Of a stretch of 64,000 bases of DNA, positions 36,581 through 44,247 are shown piece after piece. Each line of letters opens with the position of its first letter. Positions within the stretch are counted from its first letter, which is position 1. The notes below the pieces were generated by a model that saw only the letters and a program-made list of their open reading frames with translations, was not told the origin of the DNA and ran no database searches. The DNA is taken from assembly GCF_000373585.1 (NCBI RefSeq), contig NZ_KB891879.1:62001-126000 (forward strand), read 5' to 3'. The translations under genes and the position numbers were made by a program. Origin of the DNA: Streptomyces sp. MspMP-M5. GTDB taxonomy: Bacteria; Actinomycetota; Actinomycetes; Streptomycetales; Streptomycetaceae.

Positions 36581-37183
36581 TTACTTGCGGAGGGCAGTGG
36601 CGTTGTCACAGCCCATGTTCGAACCCTGGCGGGTCCCCTGGTTGCCACCACGGCCTTCGCCGTTGAGCGCATTGCCCAACACGCCGTTCAGCAGACCGAC
36701 CTGGCCGAGAACGTTGACGTTCAGGTCGTGCGACCGGCACATGGTGTTCTGCCGGACCGCCACGTCACCACGGCGCTCGGAGCGAGACTCCTGAGCCGGG
36801 CCCTGCTGGACCGGAGCCTGCTGGACCTGCGGGGCCGGGGCGGGAGCCGGGGCCGGAGCAGGTGCTGCCTGCGGAGCCGGGGCCGGAGCCGGCGGGGCTG
36901 CCTGCGGAGCCGGAGCGGGAGCCGGGGCCGGGGCCGGAGCCGGGGCTGCCTGCGGGGCAGGAGCCGGGGCCGGGGCCGGGGCCGGGGCCTCGGGGGCAGC
37001 CTGCGGAGCGGCCTGCGGACCACCATGCCCACCGCCGTTGGCGGAGGCGCCCGAGGCGGAGACGGACCAGGCGGTGACCTCCGGGCCGGAGCCGTACCCG
37101 TCGGCCAAGCTGACCCCGGCACTGGCGGTGGAGAGGCAGCCCACGGCTGCGACGACGATGGCGACTCTCTGAAGTTTGCGCAT
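36581..37183 (-). CDS. Hybrid small secreted protein: Pro/Ala linker plus family-1 domain
   Basis: 200 residues. The signal peptide (MRKLQRVAIVVAAVGCLSTA) and leader look like the family-2 type (see 40341 and 42422). A linker of about 90 residues is built from AP repeats (PAPAPAPAPQAAPAPAP), ending in QQAPVQQGPAQESRSER. The family-1 domain closes the protein: MCRSHDLNVNVLGQVGLLNG, NALNGEGRGG, GCDN. The Pro/Ala linker is a typical wall-spanning spacer. ATG 37183 follows AAGGG. It is followed on the same strand by a family-3 gene, mirroring 38488/38883 on the plus strand. Confidence 0.86.
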   Translation of the reverse strand: MRKLQRVAIVVAAVGCLSTASAGVSLADGYGSGPEVTAWSVSASGASANGGGHGGPQAAPQAAPEAPAPAPAPAPAPQAAPAPAPAPAPAPAPQAAPPAPAPAPQAAPAPAPAPAPAPQVQQAPVQQGPAQESRSERRGDVAVRQNTMCRSHDLNVNVLGQVGLLNGVLGNALNGEGRGGNQGTRQGSNMGCDNATALRK

Positions 37184-37930
37184 GGAACCCTTGATCCTTG
37201 ATTGCGTGGATGGAGATGAACATGCCGCGATTACCTAGTGTGAGTATATGCACACTCAGAGTAGCCAACCGTGGATTTCGCCCCACTACACACTTCGTGT
37301 CGTTCTCGCAAGACGAAGTCCCACCCCGCACGGCTGCCACCGACCGATCCCGGCGCACTCCCATATTGCGCACTACGGAGGAGGAACTCGCGTCCATCGC
37401 CTCGACTCCACGCCGGAAGCCGCCCAACAGGCCCACAGCGAGGGCCATTTGACGTCGACACGGCGAGTCGACGACGCACGTGACACAATTCGAGGCATCC
37501 GGAACGGCATCCATCGCACCTTCCTTCCGCCCTCTCTGGCAGAGAAACGACGCAGACCCCCAACAGGGGTACGGGGGCCGGTCAATCGTCACCCATTTGC
37601 CATTGGCGTCACCGCGGCCGCCATCAAAAGACAAGAGAGAACCGCCACCCCCAGGCACTGGCCTGACACCCCGAATTCCCCTCCCGCCCCCCCCAGTCCC
37701 ACCTCCCCCTCTCCGCTGTGACCAGGGCTTCCTCTTCATCCCCCTCTCGACCATTGCACCGCTCACGGAAGCAAAGCAGCGGGCAGTCACCACAGGCGGA
37801 CTGACTCCCAGTCAGCTCTCCGACACAAGGCGCGCAACGGAGTGGAACGCCCAGATTGGCTACTGCTAGTGTTCGCGCAGTCACAGCCAGCAAGTTGGGC
37901 TTAAGTACAGGTACGAAGGTCGAGGGTTCC
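37184..37930. other. Gene-free region between the hybrid gene and the family-2 gene
   Basis: About 750 bp without a credible gene. It holds AGTGTG ... CACACT (37238-37257), an inverted repeat near the hybrid gene. GTCACCCATTTGCC (about 37588-37601) also occurs about 400 bp upstream of the genes at 42928 and, slightly altered, 41165. It is lower in GC than the flanks. Probably two divergent leaders. Confidence 0.6.
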
Positions 37931-38167
37931 ATGCGCAAGCTTCAACAGGTCATGCTCGTCGCCGCTGCCGGCGGTCTGTCCGCCGTCGGCGCCGGGGCCG
38001 GCACTGCCTACGCCCACGGCGGCAAGGCCCACAACGAGCTCTTCCGCCCGTACCAGGAGTGCAGCCCGCAGACCGTGGCCGAGGCCAACCTCCCATTCGG
38101 CGTACTCAACGTTCCCGAGACCTGGGGCACCACCTGCGGCCAGTTCAACCACTCCTTCACCAAGTAA
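37931..38167 (+). CDS. Small secreted protein, family 2 (LFRPYQECSP domain)
   Basis: 78 residues, function unknown. The signal peptide MRKLQQVMLVAAAGGLSAVG is cut near AYAH. The mature domain of about 45 residues reads ELFRPYQECSPQTVAEANLP, then FGVLNVPETWGTTCGQ, with two Cys. The same domain closes the protein at 42422. It lacks the Pro/Gln linker of that paralogue and so represents the minimal form. The leader (CGAGGGTTCC before the ATG) is shared with the other family-2 type genes. A family-1 gene and a family-3 gene follow on the same strand. Confidence 0.85.
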   Translation: MRKLQQVMLVAAAGGLSAVGAGAGTAYAHGGKAHNELFRPYQECSPQTVAEANLPFGVLNVPETWGTTCGQFNHSFTK

Positions 38168-38198
38168 GGCGACAGGGCAGCCGCACCCCGACACGATC

Positions 38199-38233
38199 GC
38201 GGGCCTTTCGGGACTCTTCCCCGAAGGGCCCGC
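38199..38233 (+). terminator. Terminator behind the family-2 gene
   Basis: GCGGGCCTTTCGGG (38199-38212) pairs with CCCGAAGGGCCCGC (38220-38233) with one G-U wobble, then TTTCC. Confidence 0.85.
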
Positions 38234-38385
38234 TTTCCTGTGTCCGGCAACTGGGGCGCGGACCGTACGGCCGAACGAGTGGTTCGCCAAACAGCGTTCG
38301 CACCCCCCTCGGCCCGTTGTTTCCCCAACCAGGCAGGAACTTGGGATCGTTGCAGGCGCCAAGCTCGTCCAAGACGGCTTTAACA

Positions 38386-38430
38386 TCCGGCGCGTCGCTC
38401 AGCAACCGCTGATCTTTCGTATTAACTATC
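38386..38430 (+). promoter_or_regulatory. Conserved promoter-like block, family-1 gene at 38488
   Basis: TCCGGCGCGTCGCT (38386-38399) and TTTCGTATTAACTATCC (from 38415), 15 bases apart. The second box ends about 57 bases before the start codon, as in the 35575 and 42124 genes. Confidence 0.7.
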
Positions 38431-38487
38431 CGCAACTGCATGAAGCAGTCGATCTCCGATCACTTCCGGACAATCATGGAGAAAGAA

Positions 38488-38757
38488 ATGCGTAAGCTTC
38501 AGAAGGTTGCTGTCGTCGCCGTCGCCCTCGGTAGCGTTGGATTCTTCGGCGCCGGCACCTCGTACGCCTCAGGAGGCGGCAGCCACTTCGGCCAGGGCTC
38601 CCAGTGCCGCACGCACGACCTGAACGTCGACGTGCTCGGCGAGGTCGGAATCCTCAACGGCGTGCTGGGTAGCGCGCTCAACGGCGAGGGCTCCCCCGGA
38701 GCGCAGTCCAGCCCGATCGGCTCGAGCATCGGCTGCAACAACAGCATCGGCAAGTAG
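38488..38757 (+). CDS. Small secreted protein, family 1
   Basis: 89 residues. The signal peptide (MRKLQKVAVVAVALGSVGFF) is cut near SYAS. The mature part is short and Gly/Ser-rich before the first Cys (GGGSHFGQGSQC), then the family core RTHDLNVDVLGEVGILNG, VLGSALNGEGSPGAQ and GCNNSIGK. Two Cys. ATG 38488 follows GGAGAAAG; an in-frame ATG at 38476 is less likely because it would spoil the signal peptide. It has its own promoter block and terminator, and a family-3 gene comes next. Confidence 0.87.
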   Translation: MRKLQKVAVVAVALGSVGFFGAGTSYASGGGSHFGQGSQCRTHDLNVDVLGEVGILNGVLGSALNGEGSPGAQSSPIGSSIGCNNSIGK

Positions 38758-38763
38758 CCGGAC

Positions 38764-38805
38764 GGGGTTCTGGTGTCCGGCCTTCGGGCCCGGGCACCAG
38801 GCCCC
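38764..38805 (+). terminator. Imperfect hairpin behind the family-1 gene
   Basis: GGGGTTCTGGTGTCCGG pairs with CCGGGCACCAGGCCCC around TTCGGG, with a few mismatches. Almost the same sequence as the 36532 terminator. Confidence 0.75.
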
Positions 38806-38882
38806 CTTCCGCACTCAGAGCTCGGGTGCGGCCCGCTCGCGGAACACCGCATCCGAGCATCGATCACAAAGGAACGTAGTAG

Positions 38883-39332
38883 ATGTTCAGTCGGAAAAAG
38901 ATCGCAGCCACCGTGGCACTGTTGGGCGGCCTCACCACCGCCTGTGTCATCGCCCCCCAGGCGCACGCCGCAGACCCCAGAGGACTCTGCACCCGTGACG
39001 TCCAGGGCAATGTCACCTGCCTCCAGCGAACGGCCGGCGCCAACGAGGACGGTAGATACTCCGTCAACCAGGTGCAGAGCTGCGAGCCGACGTCGCCCCT
39101 CTCCATCCCCGCGCACGGGCTTCTCAACCCGGGAAGCATGCAGGTCGGGCCTTCCATCACCTGCAACAACTCGGCCCGGGTGCCCGGCGAATCGTCTTCC
39201 CAGTCGGGTGGCGGCTCTCCCCAAGCGGGGGGCAGCTCTCCCCAAGCGGGTGGCAGCTCTCCCCAGGCGGACAGCGGTTCTCAGCAAGCGGATGGCGGAT
39301 CTCAGCAAGCGGGCGACGGCGCAGAGGGATGA
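38883..39332 (+). CDS. Small secreted protein, family 3 with Ser/Gly/Gln repeat tail
   Basis: 149 residues. The signal peptide (MFSRKKIAATVALLGGLTTA) is cut near QAHA. Four Cys follow in the same order as the paralogue at 36100: RGLCTRDVQGNVTCLQR, QSCEPTS, SITCNNSARVP. The C-terminal 45 residues are a repeat of SPQAGGS units ending in Glu and Gly; the paralogue lacks this tail. There is no sorting signal. AAAGGAACG lies before ATG 38883. The repeat tail may be a wall spacer or adhesive region. Confidence 0.83.
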   Translation: MFSRKKIAATVALLGGLTTACVIAPQAHAADPRGLCTRDVQGNVTCLQRTAGANEDGRYSVNQVQSCEPTSPLSIPAHGLLNPGSMQVGPSITCNNSARVPGESSSQSGGGSPQAGGSSPQAGGSSPQADSGSQQADGGSQQAGDGAEG

Positions 39333-39390
39333 GCCCTCACTCCGCCTGATCATGGGGTGATCGTTCGCTGAGAACACCCCGCCATACGTG

Positions 39391-39425
39391 AATGGCCGGA
39401 CCGCGTTGTCGTCGGTCCGGCCATT
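39391..39425 (+). terminator. 13-bp perfect-stem terminator
   Basis: AATGGCCGGACCG (39391-39403) pairs with CGGTCCGGCCATT (39413-39425) behind the family-3 gene. Confidence 0.85.
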
Positions 39426-39544
39426 CATCATGTCCCCGTCGGGCCGCCGGCCATACTGACAGGTTGGCGGTCGGTATACCGGCAGGGGCCGCACCACGCG
39501 ATCCGGAGCGCACGCAGGGTGAGCCGACCCCGGACACAAGGCGA

Positions 39545-39579
39545 GTCCCGGCGCCGAGCTCGTGACTCGGCACCGGGAC
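39545..39579 (-). terminator. Hairpin behind the family-1 gene at 39609
   Basis: GTCCCGGCGCCGAG (39545-39558) pairs with CTCGGCACCGGGAC (39566-39579) with one mismatch. No T tract. Confidence 0.7.
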
Positions 39580-39608
39580 GAGGACAGCTCCTTACCAGCG
39601 GCGGTCGT

Positions 39609-39887
39609 TCAGGAGACGCCGTTGCTGCAGTGGAAGTTCGCGCCCTGGTGAGTGTGCTGCGCGCCCGGCGAGCCCTCGCCGTTGAGTGCGTTGCCCAGCG
39701 TGCCGTCGAGCGCTCCGACCGTCCCGAGGACACTGATGTTCATGTCGTGCGAACGGCACTCGGTTCCCTGTGTGAGGTCGGTGTCGTGGGCGCCCGCCTC
39801 GCCGTGGGCGTAGGCGGTGCCTGCGCCGAAAGCGCCGACACTGCCGAGTGCGGCAGCCACGACGGCGACCTTGTGGAACTTGCGCAT
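39609..39887 (-). CDS. Small secreted protein, family 1, divergent member
   Basis: 92 residues. The signal peptide (MRKFHKVAVVAAALGSVGAF) is cut near AYAH. The mature part begins with His/Asp-rich HGEAGAHDTDLTQGTEC, then the family core RSHDMNISVLGTVGALDG, TLGNALNGEGSPGAQ and a final FHCSNG. The core is less conserved than in its paralogues and the C-terminal GCNN has become HCSN. The extra His residues could mean metal binding, though this is speculative. Of the upstream promoter block only GCCTCC is kept. It follows the family-2-type gene at 40341 on the same strand. Confidence 0.85.
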   Translation of the reverse strand: MRKFHKVAVVAAALGSVGAFGAGTAYAHGEAGAHDTDLTQGTECRSHDMNISVLGTVGALDGTLGNALNGEGSPGAQHTHQGANFHCSNGVS

Positions 39888-40266
39888 GTCTTCTCCGGTG
39901 ATTGAGCGGTTGTGATGTGCAGTGGACTGGGGGTGCCGACCCGGAGGCTGGCTGGGGTGTGCCTCGTGGTGCGGCATCGGTGGGCCGGAACGGGCAGGGC
40001 GCCTACGCGCTCGGCGCGGAGAGTGCCCTGCCTTGGAATGCGGTGGCAACTGGCCGATCGGTGGTGCGGCGAGGCATCAGATCGATAGCCGTGTGCCAGC
40101 TGCCCGGCGCGCGGGCGAGTACGGCGGCGGCTCGCAACTGCAGCCATTGAAATGCCTGTTGCGAGAGAAGGCGGGCCGACTCGGTCATTGTGGCAAGGCG
40201 CCAACCACAACTCGCATACGGAGCCAGCCAGTTCAGTGGCCTGACTGCCGGGTTCGCCCATCACCC
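39888..40266. other. Gene-free gap upstream of the family-1 gene at 39887
   Basis: About 380 bp with no credible gene. It carries the remnant GCCTCC box 57-60 bases before the start at 39887. Otherwise I see nothing definite. Confidence 0.5.
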
Positions 40267-40302
40267 GGTGACAGTCGACGCGGTCGGGCGTCCACTGTCA
40301 CC
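40267..40302 (-). terminator. Terminator behind the Pro/Gln-rich secreted protein gene
   Basis: GGTGACAGTCGACGC (40267-40281) pairs with GCGTCCACTGTCACC (40288-40302) with one mismatch. Confidence 0.7.
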
Positions 40303-40340
40303 GAGCTCCATGGCCGGCGCCCAGGAGCGTCCTTGAACGC

Positions 40341-41165
40341 TCAGGCCATGCGGGGCAGGTCGACCTGTCCCAGCGGCGGCGCCGCCAGTCGACCCATGCC
40401 GAGCGGGTTCACGTGCGGAACGTCCGGCGAGATCAGCGGGTTGACCAGCGGATTGACCTCCGGGTTGAACTGGGGGTTCACCTGGGGCGCCACGCGCGGG
40501 GAGGGCTGCGGTGAGAAGACCTGCGGAACGGCCACCTGCGGTGCGACCTGGGGCTGGACCTGCGGGGACGCCTGGGGGGCGACCTCCGGGGCCGAGGCCG
40601 GGCCCGAGGACTGCGGAGTGGAGGACTGCTGCGAACTCGGAGCGGAGCTGGCAGCCTGCGCGGCGCCCATCGAGGCGACCGATGCAGTGGCGCGCGGGCC
40701 GTCGTAATGCTGCTGAGCCGGAGCCTGCGGAGCCGACTGCGGCTGAGCGTACTGCTGCGGGGCAGGTTGCGGCGCCGACTGCTGCGGGGCTGCCTGCTGG
40801 GGAGCCGGAGCGTACTGCTGCGGAGCAGGGGCCGGAGCCGGAGCAGGTGCCGGCTGCTGCGCGTAGTACTGCGGGGCAGGGGCCTGCGGCGCCGCCGGCT
40901 GCTGCGCATACTGCGGGGCGGGCTGCTGTGGCGCAGGAGACTGGGCATACTGCTGCGGAGCAGGGGCCGGAGCCGGAGCAGGCGCCGGCTGCTGCGCGTA
41001 CTGCGGAGCCGGAACGTACTGCTGCGGAGCCGGGGCCTGAGGAGCAGTGGGCGGGGCGGCGCCGTTGTACCCGGCAGGAGCATCTGCATGGCTCACGCCG
41101 GCGCCGATGGTGGACAGACCGCCAGCCGCTGCGACGACGAGCGCGATCTGATGAAGCTTGCGCAT
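40341..41165 (-). CDS. Pro/Gln/Ala-rich secreted protein, family-2 leader without Cys domain
   Basis: 274 residues. The first 41 (MRKLHQIALVVAAAGGLSTI, then HADAPAGYNGAAPPTA) are almost the same as in the protein at 42422. A low-complexity stretch of about 130 residues follows, made of QQYAQ and PAPAPAPAPQQ units with two near-identical DNA blocks. The tail (PQVNPQFNPEVNPLVNPLIS, PHVNPLGMGRL) corresponds to the region before the Cys domain in that paralogue. The LFRPYQECSP domain itself is missing, so the protein has no Cys. It looks like a wall-spanning or matrix protein. The start at 41165 has the shared CGAGGG leader. Confidence 0.84.
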   Translation of the reverse strand: MRKLHQIALVVAAAGGLSTIGAGVSHADAPAGYNGAAPPTAPQAPAPQQYVPAPQYAQQPAPAPAPAPAPQQYAQSPAPQQPAPQYAQQPAAPQAPAPQYYAQQPAPAPAPAPAPQQYAPAPQQAAPQQSAPQPAPQQYAQPQSAPQAPAQQHYDGPRATASVASMGAAQAASSAPSSQQSSTPQSSGPASAPEVAPQASPQVQPQVAPQVAVPQVFSPQPSPRVAPQVNPQFNPEVNPLVNPLISPDVPHVNPLGMGRLAAPPLGQVDLPRMA

Positions 41166-41566
41166 GAAACCCTCGGCCCTTCATTGCCTGTATGGAAATC
41201 TGATTACTTATCGATGTCTTGAGTGCGCAAACGGAGGTAATCGCGGGCTGCACACCCTGCGCACCCCGTGCTCATGCACGGTGGGAGCCGCCCGCAGGGC
41301 CGCGACAACGCCAGTCGTGGCGCTCCCCAACGGCCTTCGGATTCAACGGCGCAGCGCAACGCCTCTCCTCCGATTCGCGTCGGACACCATGCCGACATCG
41401 TCGCCGCAGACCGTCCGACGCCAGGAAGGAGAAGCCCTCCCGACCAGCGGCCCATAAGCCCCTTCGCTGTTCTCTCCCACCGAGGAACGGCAGATCGCCG
41501 GGCGTGGTCACGGGAATCAATCCAGGGTCACCCGTTTGCGTAGTGGCATGAATCATTTGGGGTGTC
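41040..41566. repeat. Duplicated leader, copy 1
   Basis: This segment covers the first 41 codons and 400 bp upstream of the gene at 41165. It matches 42805-43330 collinearly, including TTGAGTGCGCA, GATTACTTATCGATGTCTTG and ATGAATCATTTGG at the far end. The non-coding part has drifted. No gene is visible in 41166-41772 apart from this leader and the terminator at 41773. Confidence 0.8.
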
Positions 41567-41772
41567 GATGCCGGCGGCGGCTCGCGGCGACCAGATCGAG
41601 AGGCACCACCTCCCGTATCGCCTCCGCCAACTTCGCCCGCTCATCCGTCATTTACTGAACTCGGGCGCTTGATGTGGTCGTTGTCGCTCAGGCGGGGCGT
41701 CGTACACGAATACGATGTCAGCCGTCCAGGAGGCGAACCGACAGAAAGATAAAAGGATTTCCCAAAATGCAA

Positions 41773-41819
41773 AAAGGGTTCTCGACGCCGGCCTTGCGAC
41801 TCGGCGTCGAGAACCCTTT
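41773..41819 (-). terminator. 18-bp perfect-stem terminator with T tract
   Basis: AAAGGGTTCTCGACGCCG (41773-41790) pairs with CGGCGTCGAGAACCCTTT (41802-41819). In the minus direction TTGCATTTTGG follows. Confidence 0.9.
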
Positions 41820-41845
41820 GGGTGAACTACTCGGCTGCTCGCGGC

Positions 41846-42124
41846 TCAGAATGCGCTGTTGTTGCAGCCCATGGTCGAGCCCATGTGGGTAGCCTGCGCA
41901 CCCGGCGAGCCCTCGCCGTTGAGCGCGCTGCCCAGCAGGCCGTTGAGGATGCCGACCTCACCGAGGACGTCCACGTTCAGGTCATGGGAGCGGCATTGAC
42001 TGCCCTGCTTGATGTCGAACTGGCCGCCGCCCTGCCCGCCGAGGGCATTGGCAGTGCCGGCGCCGAGGAAGCCAACGCTACCGATGGCGGCAGCCAGGAC
42101 GGCCGCCTTGTAAAGCTTGCGCAT
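41846..42124 (-). CDS. Small secreted protein, family 1
   Basis: 92 residues. The signal peptide (MRKLYKAAVLAAAIGSVGFL) is cut near ANAL. The mature part is GGQGGGQFDIKQGSQC, RSHDLNVDVLGEVGILNG, LLGSALNGEGSPGAQ, MGCNNSAF. It is the closest relative of the protein at 35575, and its promoter block, ribosome site (GGAGAAGAA) and terminator are also alike. It stands behind the family-2 gene at 42422 on the same strand. Confidence 0.88.
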   Translation of the reverse strand: MRKLYKAAVLAAAIGSVGFLGAGTANALGGQGGGQFDIKQGSQCRSHDLNVDVLGEVGILNGLLGSALNGEGSPGAQATHMGSTMGCNNSAF

Positions 42125-42182
42125 TTCTTCTCCGGAAGTTTGAGCCGATGTGATCTGCGGTGTACAGACTTCGTACAGTTGT

Positions 42183-42227
42183 GGAGGCTAATACGAAATA
42201 TCCACCGCTCTTGAGCGACGCGCCGGA
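42183..42227 (-). promoter_or_regulatory. Conserved promoter-like block, family-1 gene at 42124
   Basis: Read on the minus strand: TCCGGCGCGTCGCT (42227-42214), 15 bases, TTTCGTATTAGCCTCC (42198-42183). Ends 58 bases before the start codon. Identical in both boxes to the block at 35471-35517. Confidence 0.72.
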
Positions 42228-42371
42228 TTATGCGACTGAAGATTTTGGAAGTGAGCCCGGAACCTGAACAGTTCAGGCATCGTTGAGAACGGAACTGATT
42301 GCTGTGTCGTCGCGGCCCGATCCGCTGCGGCCACCGTGGCGCGGGACTTGCTCATCGTGAGCACGCACAAA

Positions 42372-42401
42372 GGCCCTTCGAGGGATACCCCTCGAAGGGC
42401 C
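42372..42401 (-). terminator. 13-bp perfect-stem terminator
   Basis: GGCCCTTCGAGGG (42372-42384) pairs with CCCTCGAAGGGCC (42389-42401). In the minus direction TTTGTGCG follows. Confidence 0.88.
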
Positions 42402-42421
42402 GGGCGACCGTCGCGGACTCG

Positions 42422-42928
42422 CTACCTCGATGTGGCGTGGGCGTTGGCCTGCGAATTGGTCTGCGCGCAGCTGAAGCCCCTGGTCTCGGGAGTGGCCAGC
42501 AGCCCGATCGGGACGTTGGCGTCGAGCAGCGACTGCGGGCTGCACTCCTGGTACGGGCGGAAGAGGTTGTTCTGGTCCTGCGGACCGGACTGCGGCGCGA
42601 CCTGCGAGACCTGCGGCGAGAGGTGCGGATTGAACTGCGGGTTGAGCTGCGGCGACACCTCCGGACCAGCCTGCGGAACGAGCGTTTGCGGGGCCGCGGC
42701 CTGCTGCGGCGCGGCGCCCTGCTGCGGGCCGCCGTGCGATCCGTAGGTGTGTGAAGTGGCCCCCGAGGCCGTCCAGGCTTCGGCCTGAGGGGTGTCCGGT
42801 TGCGTAGCGGTGGGCGGGGCGGCGCCGTTGTACCCGGCAGGAGCGTCGGCGTGGCTAGCGCTGGCGCCGATGGTGGACAGACCGCCAGCCGCTGCGACGG
42901 CGAGCGCGACCTGATGAAGCTTGCGCAT
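42422..42928 (-). CDS. Secreted protein, family 2 with Gln/Pro linker
   Basis: 168 residues. The signal peptide (MRKLHQVALAVAAAGGLSTI) is cut near SHAD. A linker of about 80 residues rich in Pro, Gln and Ala follows (QGAAPQQAAAPQTLVPQAGP, PQLNPQFNPHLSPQV). The Cys domain closes it: NNLFRPYQECSPQSLLDANV, PIGLLATPETRGFSCAQTN. The domain matches the small protein at 37931, and the N-terminal third matches the protein at 40341. So this gene combines the two forms. The leader has the CGAGGG site. A family-1 gene follows on the same strand. Confidence 0.86.
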   Translation of the reverse strand: MRKLHQVALAVAAAGGLSTIGASASHADAPAGYNGAAPPTATQPDTPQAEAWTASGATSHTYGSHGGPQQGAAPQQAAAPQTLVPQAGPEVSPQLNPQFNPHLSPQVSQVAPQSGPQDQNNLFRPYQECSPQSLLDANVPIGLLATPETRGFSCAQTNSQANAHATSR

Positions 42929-43330
42929 GAAACCCTCGGCCCTTCATGACCTGTATGGAAATCCGATTACTTATCGATGTCTTGAGTGCGCAGACAGGGA
43001 CGACCCCGGGCTTCGCATCTTGCGCACTTCGTGTCGAACGACGGGCGAAGCCTCCCGCAGGGCCGCGGCAACGCACGTCGTAAAGCCGTCCATGGCGTCT
43101 CGGATTCGATGGCGCGGTCCATCGCCCCTCCTCTGATCCGCTTCGGACGGCATGTCGAGATCGTTGCCGCGGACCGCTCCGGCGCCAGGGACGCGAGACG
43201 GTCCCGGCCGGCGGCCCGTAGGCCCGTTCACTGTTCTCTCCCAGCGGGGAACGGTTCATCGTCTGGGCGGGTCACGGGAATCAATGCAGGGTCACCCATT
43301 TGCCCACCGGTATGAATCATTTGGAGTGCC
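42805..43330. repeat. Duplicated leader, copy 2
   Basis: Collinear with 41040-41566: it covers the first 41 codons and 400 bp upstream of the gene at 42928. A distal element (GTCACCCATTTGCC, 43290-43303) is also found upstream of the hybrid gene at 37183. The copies lie in the same orientation, about 1.76 kb apart. Confidence 0.8.
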
Positions 43331-44173
43331 GGATTCCTTGCCTTCCTGGAAGGGTGTGGTGTCGCCGGGGTGGGTTTCGATGCCGTTGCTGACCACGGTT
43401 GGTCGTGAGCCGGCCGATACTTCGGCATCCCTTTGTGGCCGTCGGCGCCCTCAACGGGCGGGGGCTGGTTGAATGTTATGGCGAGGGCGGGGTCGCTCCT
43501 GGGTGAACTTGGGGGCGGTCCGGGGTTGTTGTGGTGGAAGCATCCGTAGGGTGGCGGTAGCCGAGTCGGTTGCGGCGCTTCGGGTATGCCCGGGTCCGCA
43601 TGCATGCGTGATCCATTTCCTGGTTGTGGCTGACGCGCCTGCGCCGGCGAACGGAGCCGAGCCCACGCCCCTCCGCTGATTCCGATCGGGCGGTTGGCGA
43701 TCGTCGTCGAACTCGCCGTCGCTGCACGTTCGCGGCGCGCGTTTTACGCAGAGGCGCGCAGAACCTCCCTGTGTGGATTGGTGCGTTGATCGTGTCGGCC
43801 GGCCTGGTTTTCGTCTACGCCGTCGTCCGCGGCAATGGGCTTCCCACCCACAGTCACGCCGCCCTCGTCCTCGGCGCCTTCCGCGGCGCCGCCCACCGGC
43901 AAGTCACCCGTCCCCGCCTGGACCCACCACGCCCTCCGACAACTCCGCAACGGTGTCCTCGCCCATACCCACAGCCACCGCACCGGCGACGTCGGAGACA
44001 TCGCCGTCCGACGGCTTTCGACCGACACCGGTGCAGGGCACAGACACTGACGGTTCGAGAGGTTGAGGGTTTGTCACTTCGGGTGCGTGATGGGCCGATC
44101 GCGCTGTGCCGCGCGGATCGGCCGCGGTGACCCCCACCCCCCGGATGCCAGCGCCGAAGAGCGCGTTGGCGCA
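43331..44173. other. Gene-free region of 840 bp before the last family-1 gene
   Basis: No frame has a conserved start, a ribosome site and good codon bias. A hydrophobic stretch (WIGALIVSAGLVFVYAVVRG, about 43774-43833) is followed, after a frame change, by a Pro/Ser/Thr-rich segment. This could be a decayed membrane-anchored protein, but the evidence is too weak to call. Confidence 0.4.
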
Positions 44174-44189
44174 TATCGCATTAGCCTCC
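44174..44189 (+). promoter_or_regulatory. Conserved promoter box, family-1 gene at 44248
   Basis: TATCGCATTAGCCTCC ends 58 bases before the start codon, the same spacing as in the three other family-1 genes with the box TTTCGTATTAGCCTCC. The upstream GGCGCGTCGC box is not well kept here. Confidence 0.62.
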
Positions 44190-44247
44190 GATATCAGCGC
44201 AAAGTCGATCTTTGATGCCTGCTCGACATCGATTCTCTGGAGGAGAA

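Noticed and set aside
43624..44130. Possible membrane-anchored protein with a hydrophobic stretch
   Set aside because: The hydrophobic part and the Pro/Ser-rich part are in different frames and there is no ribosome site. At most a decayed gene.
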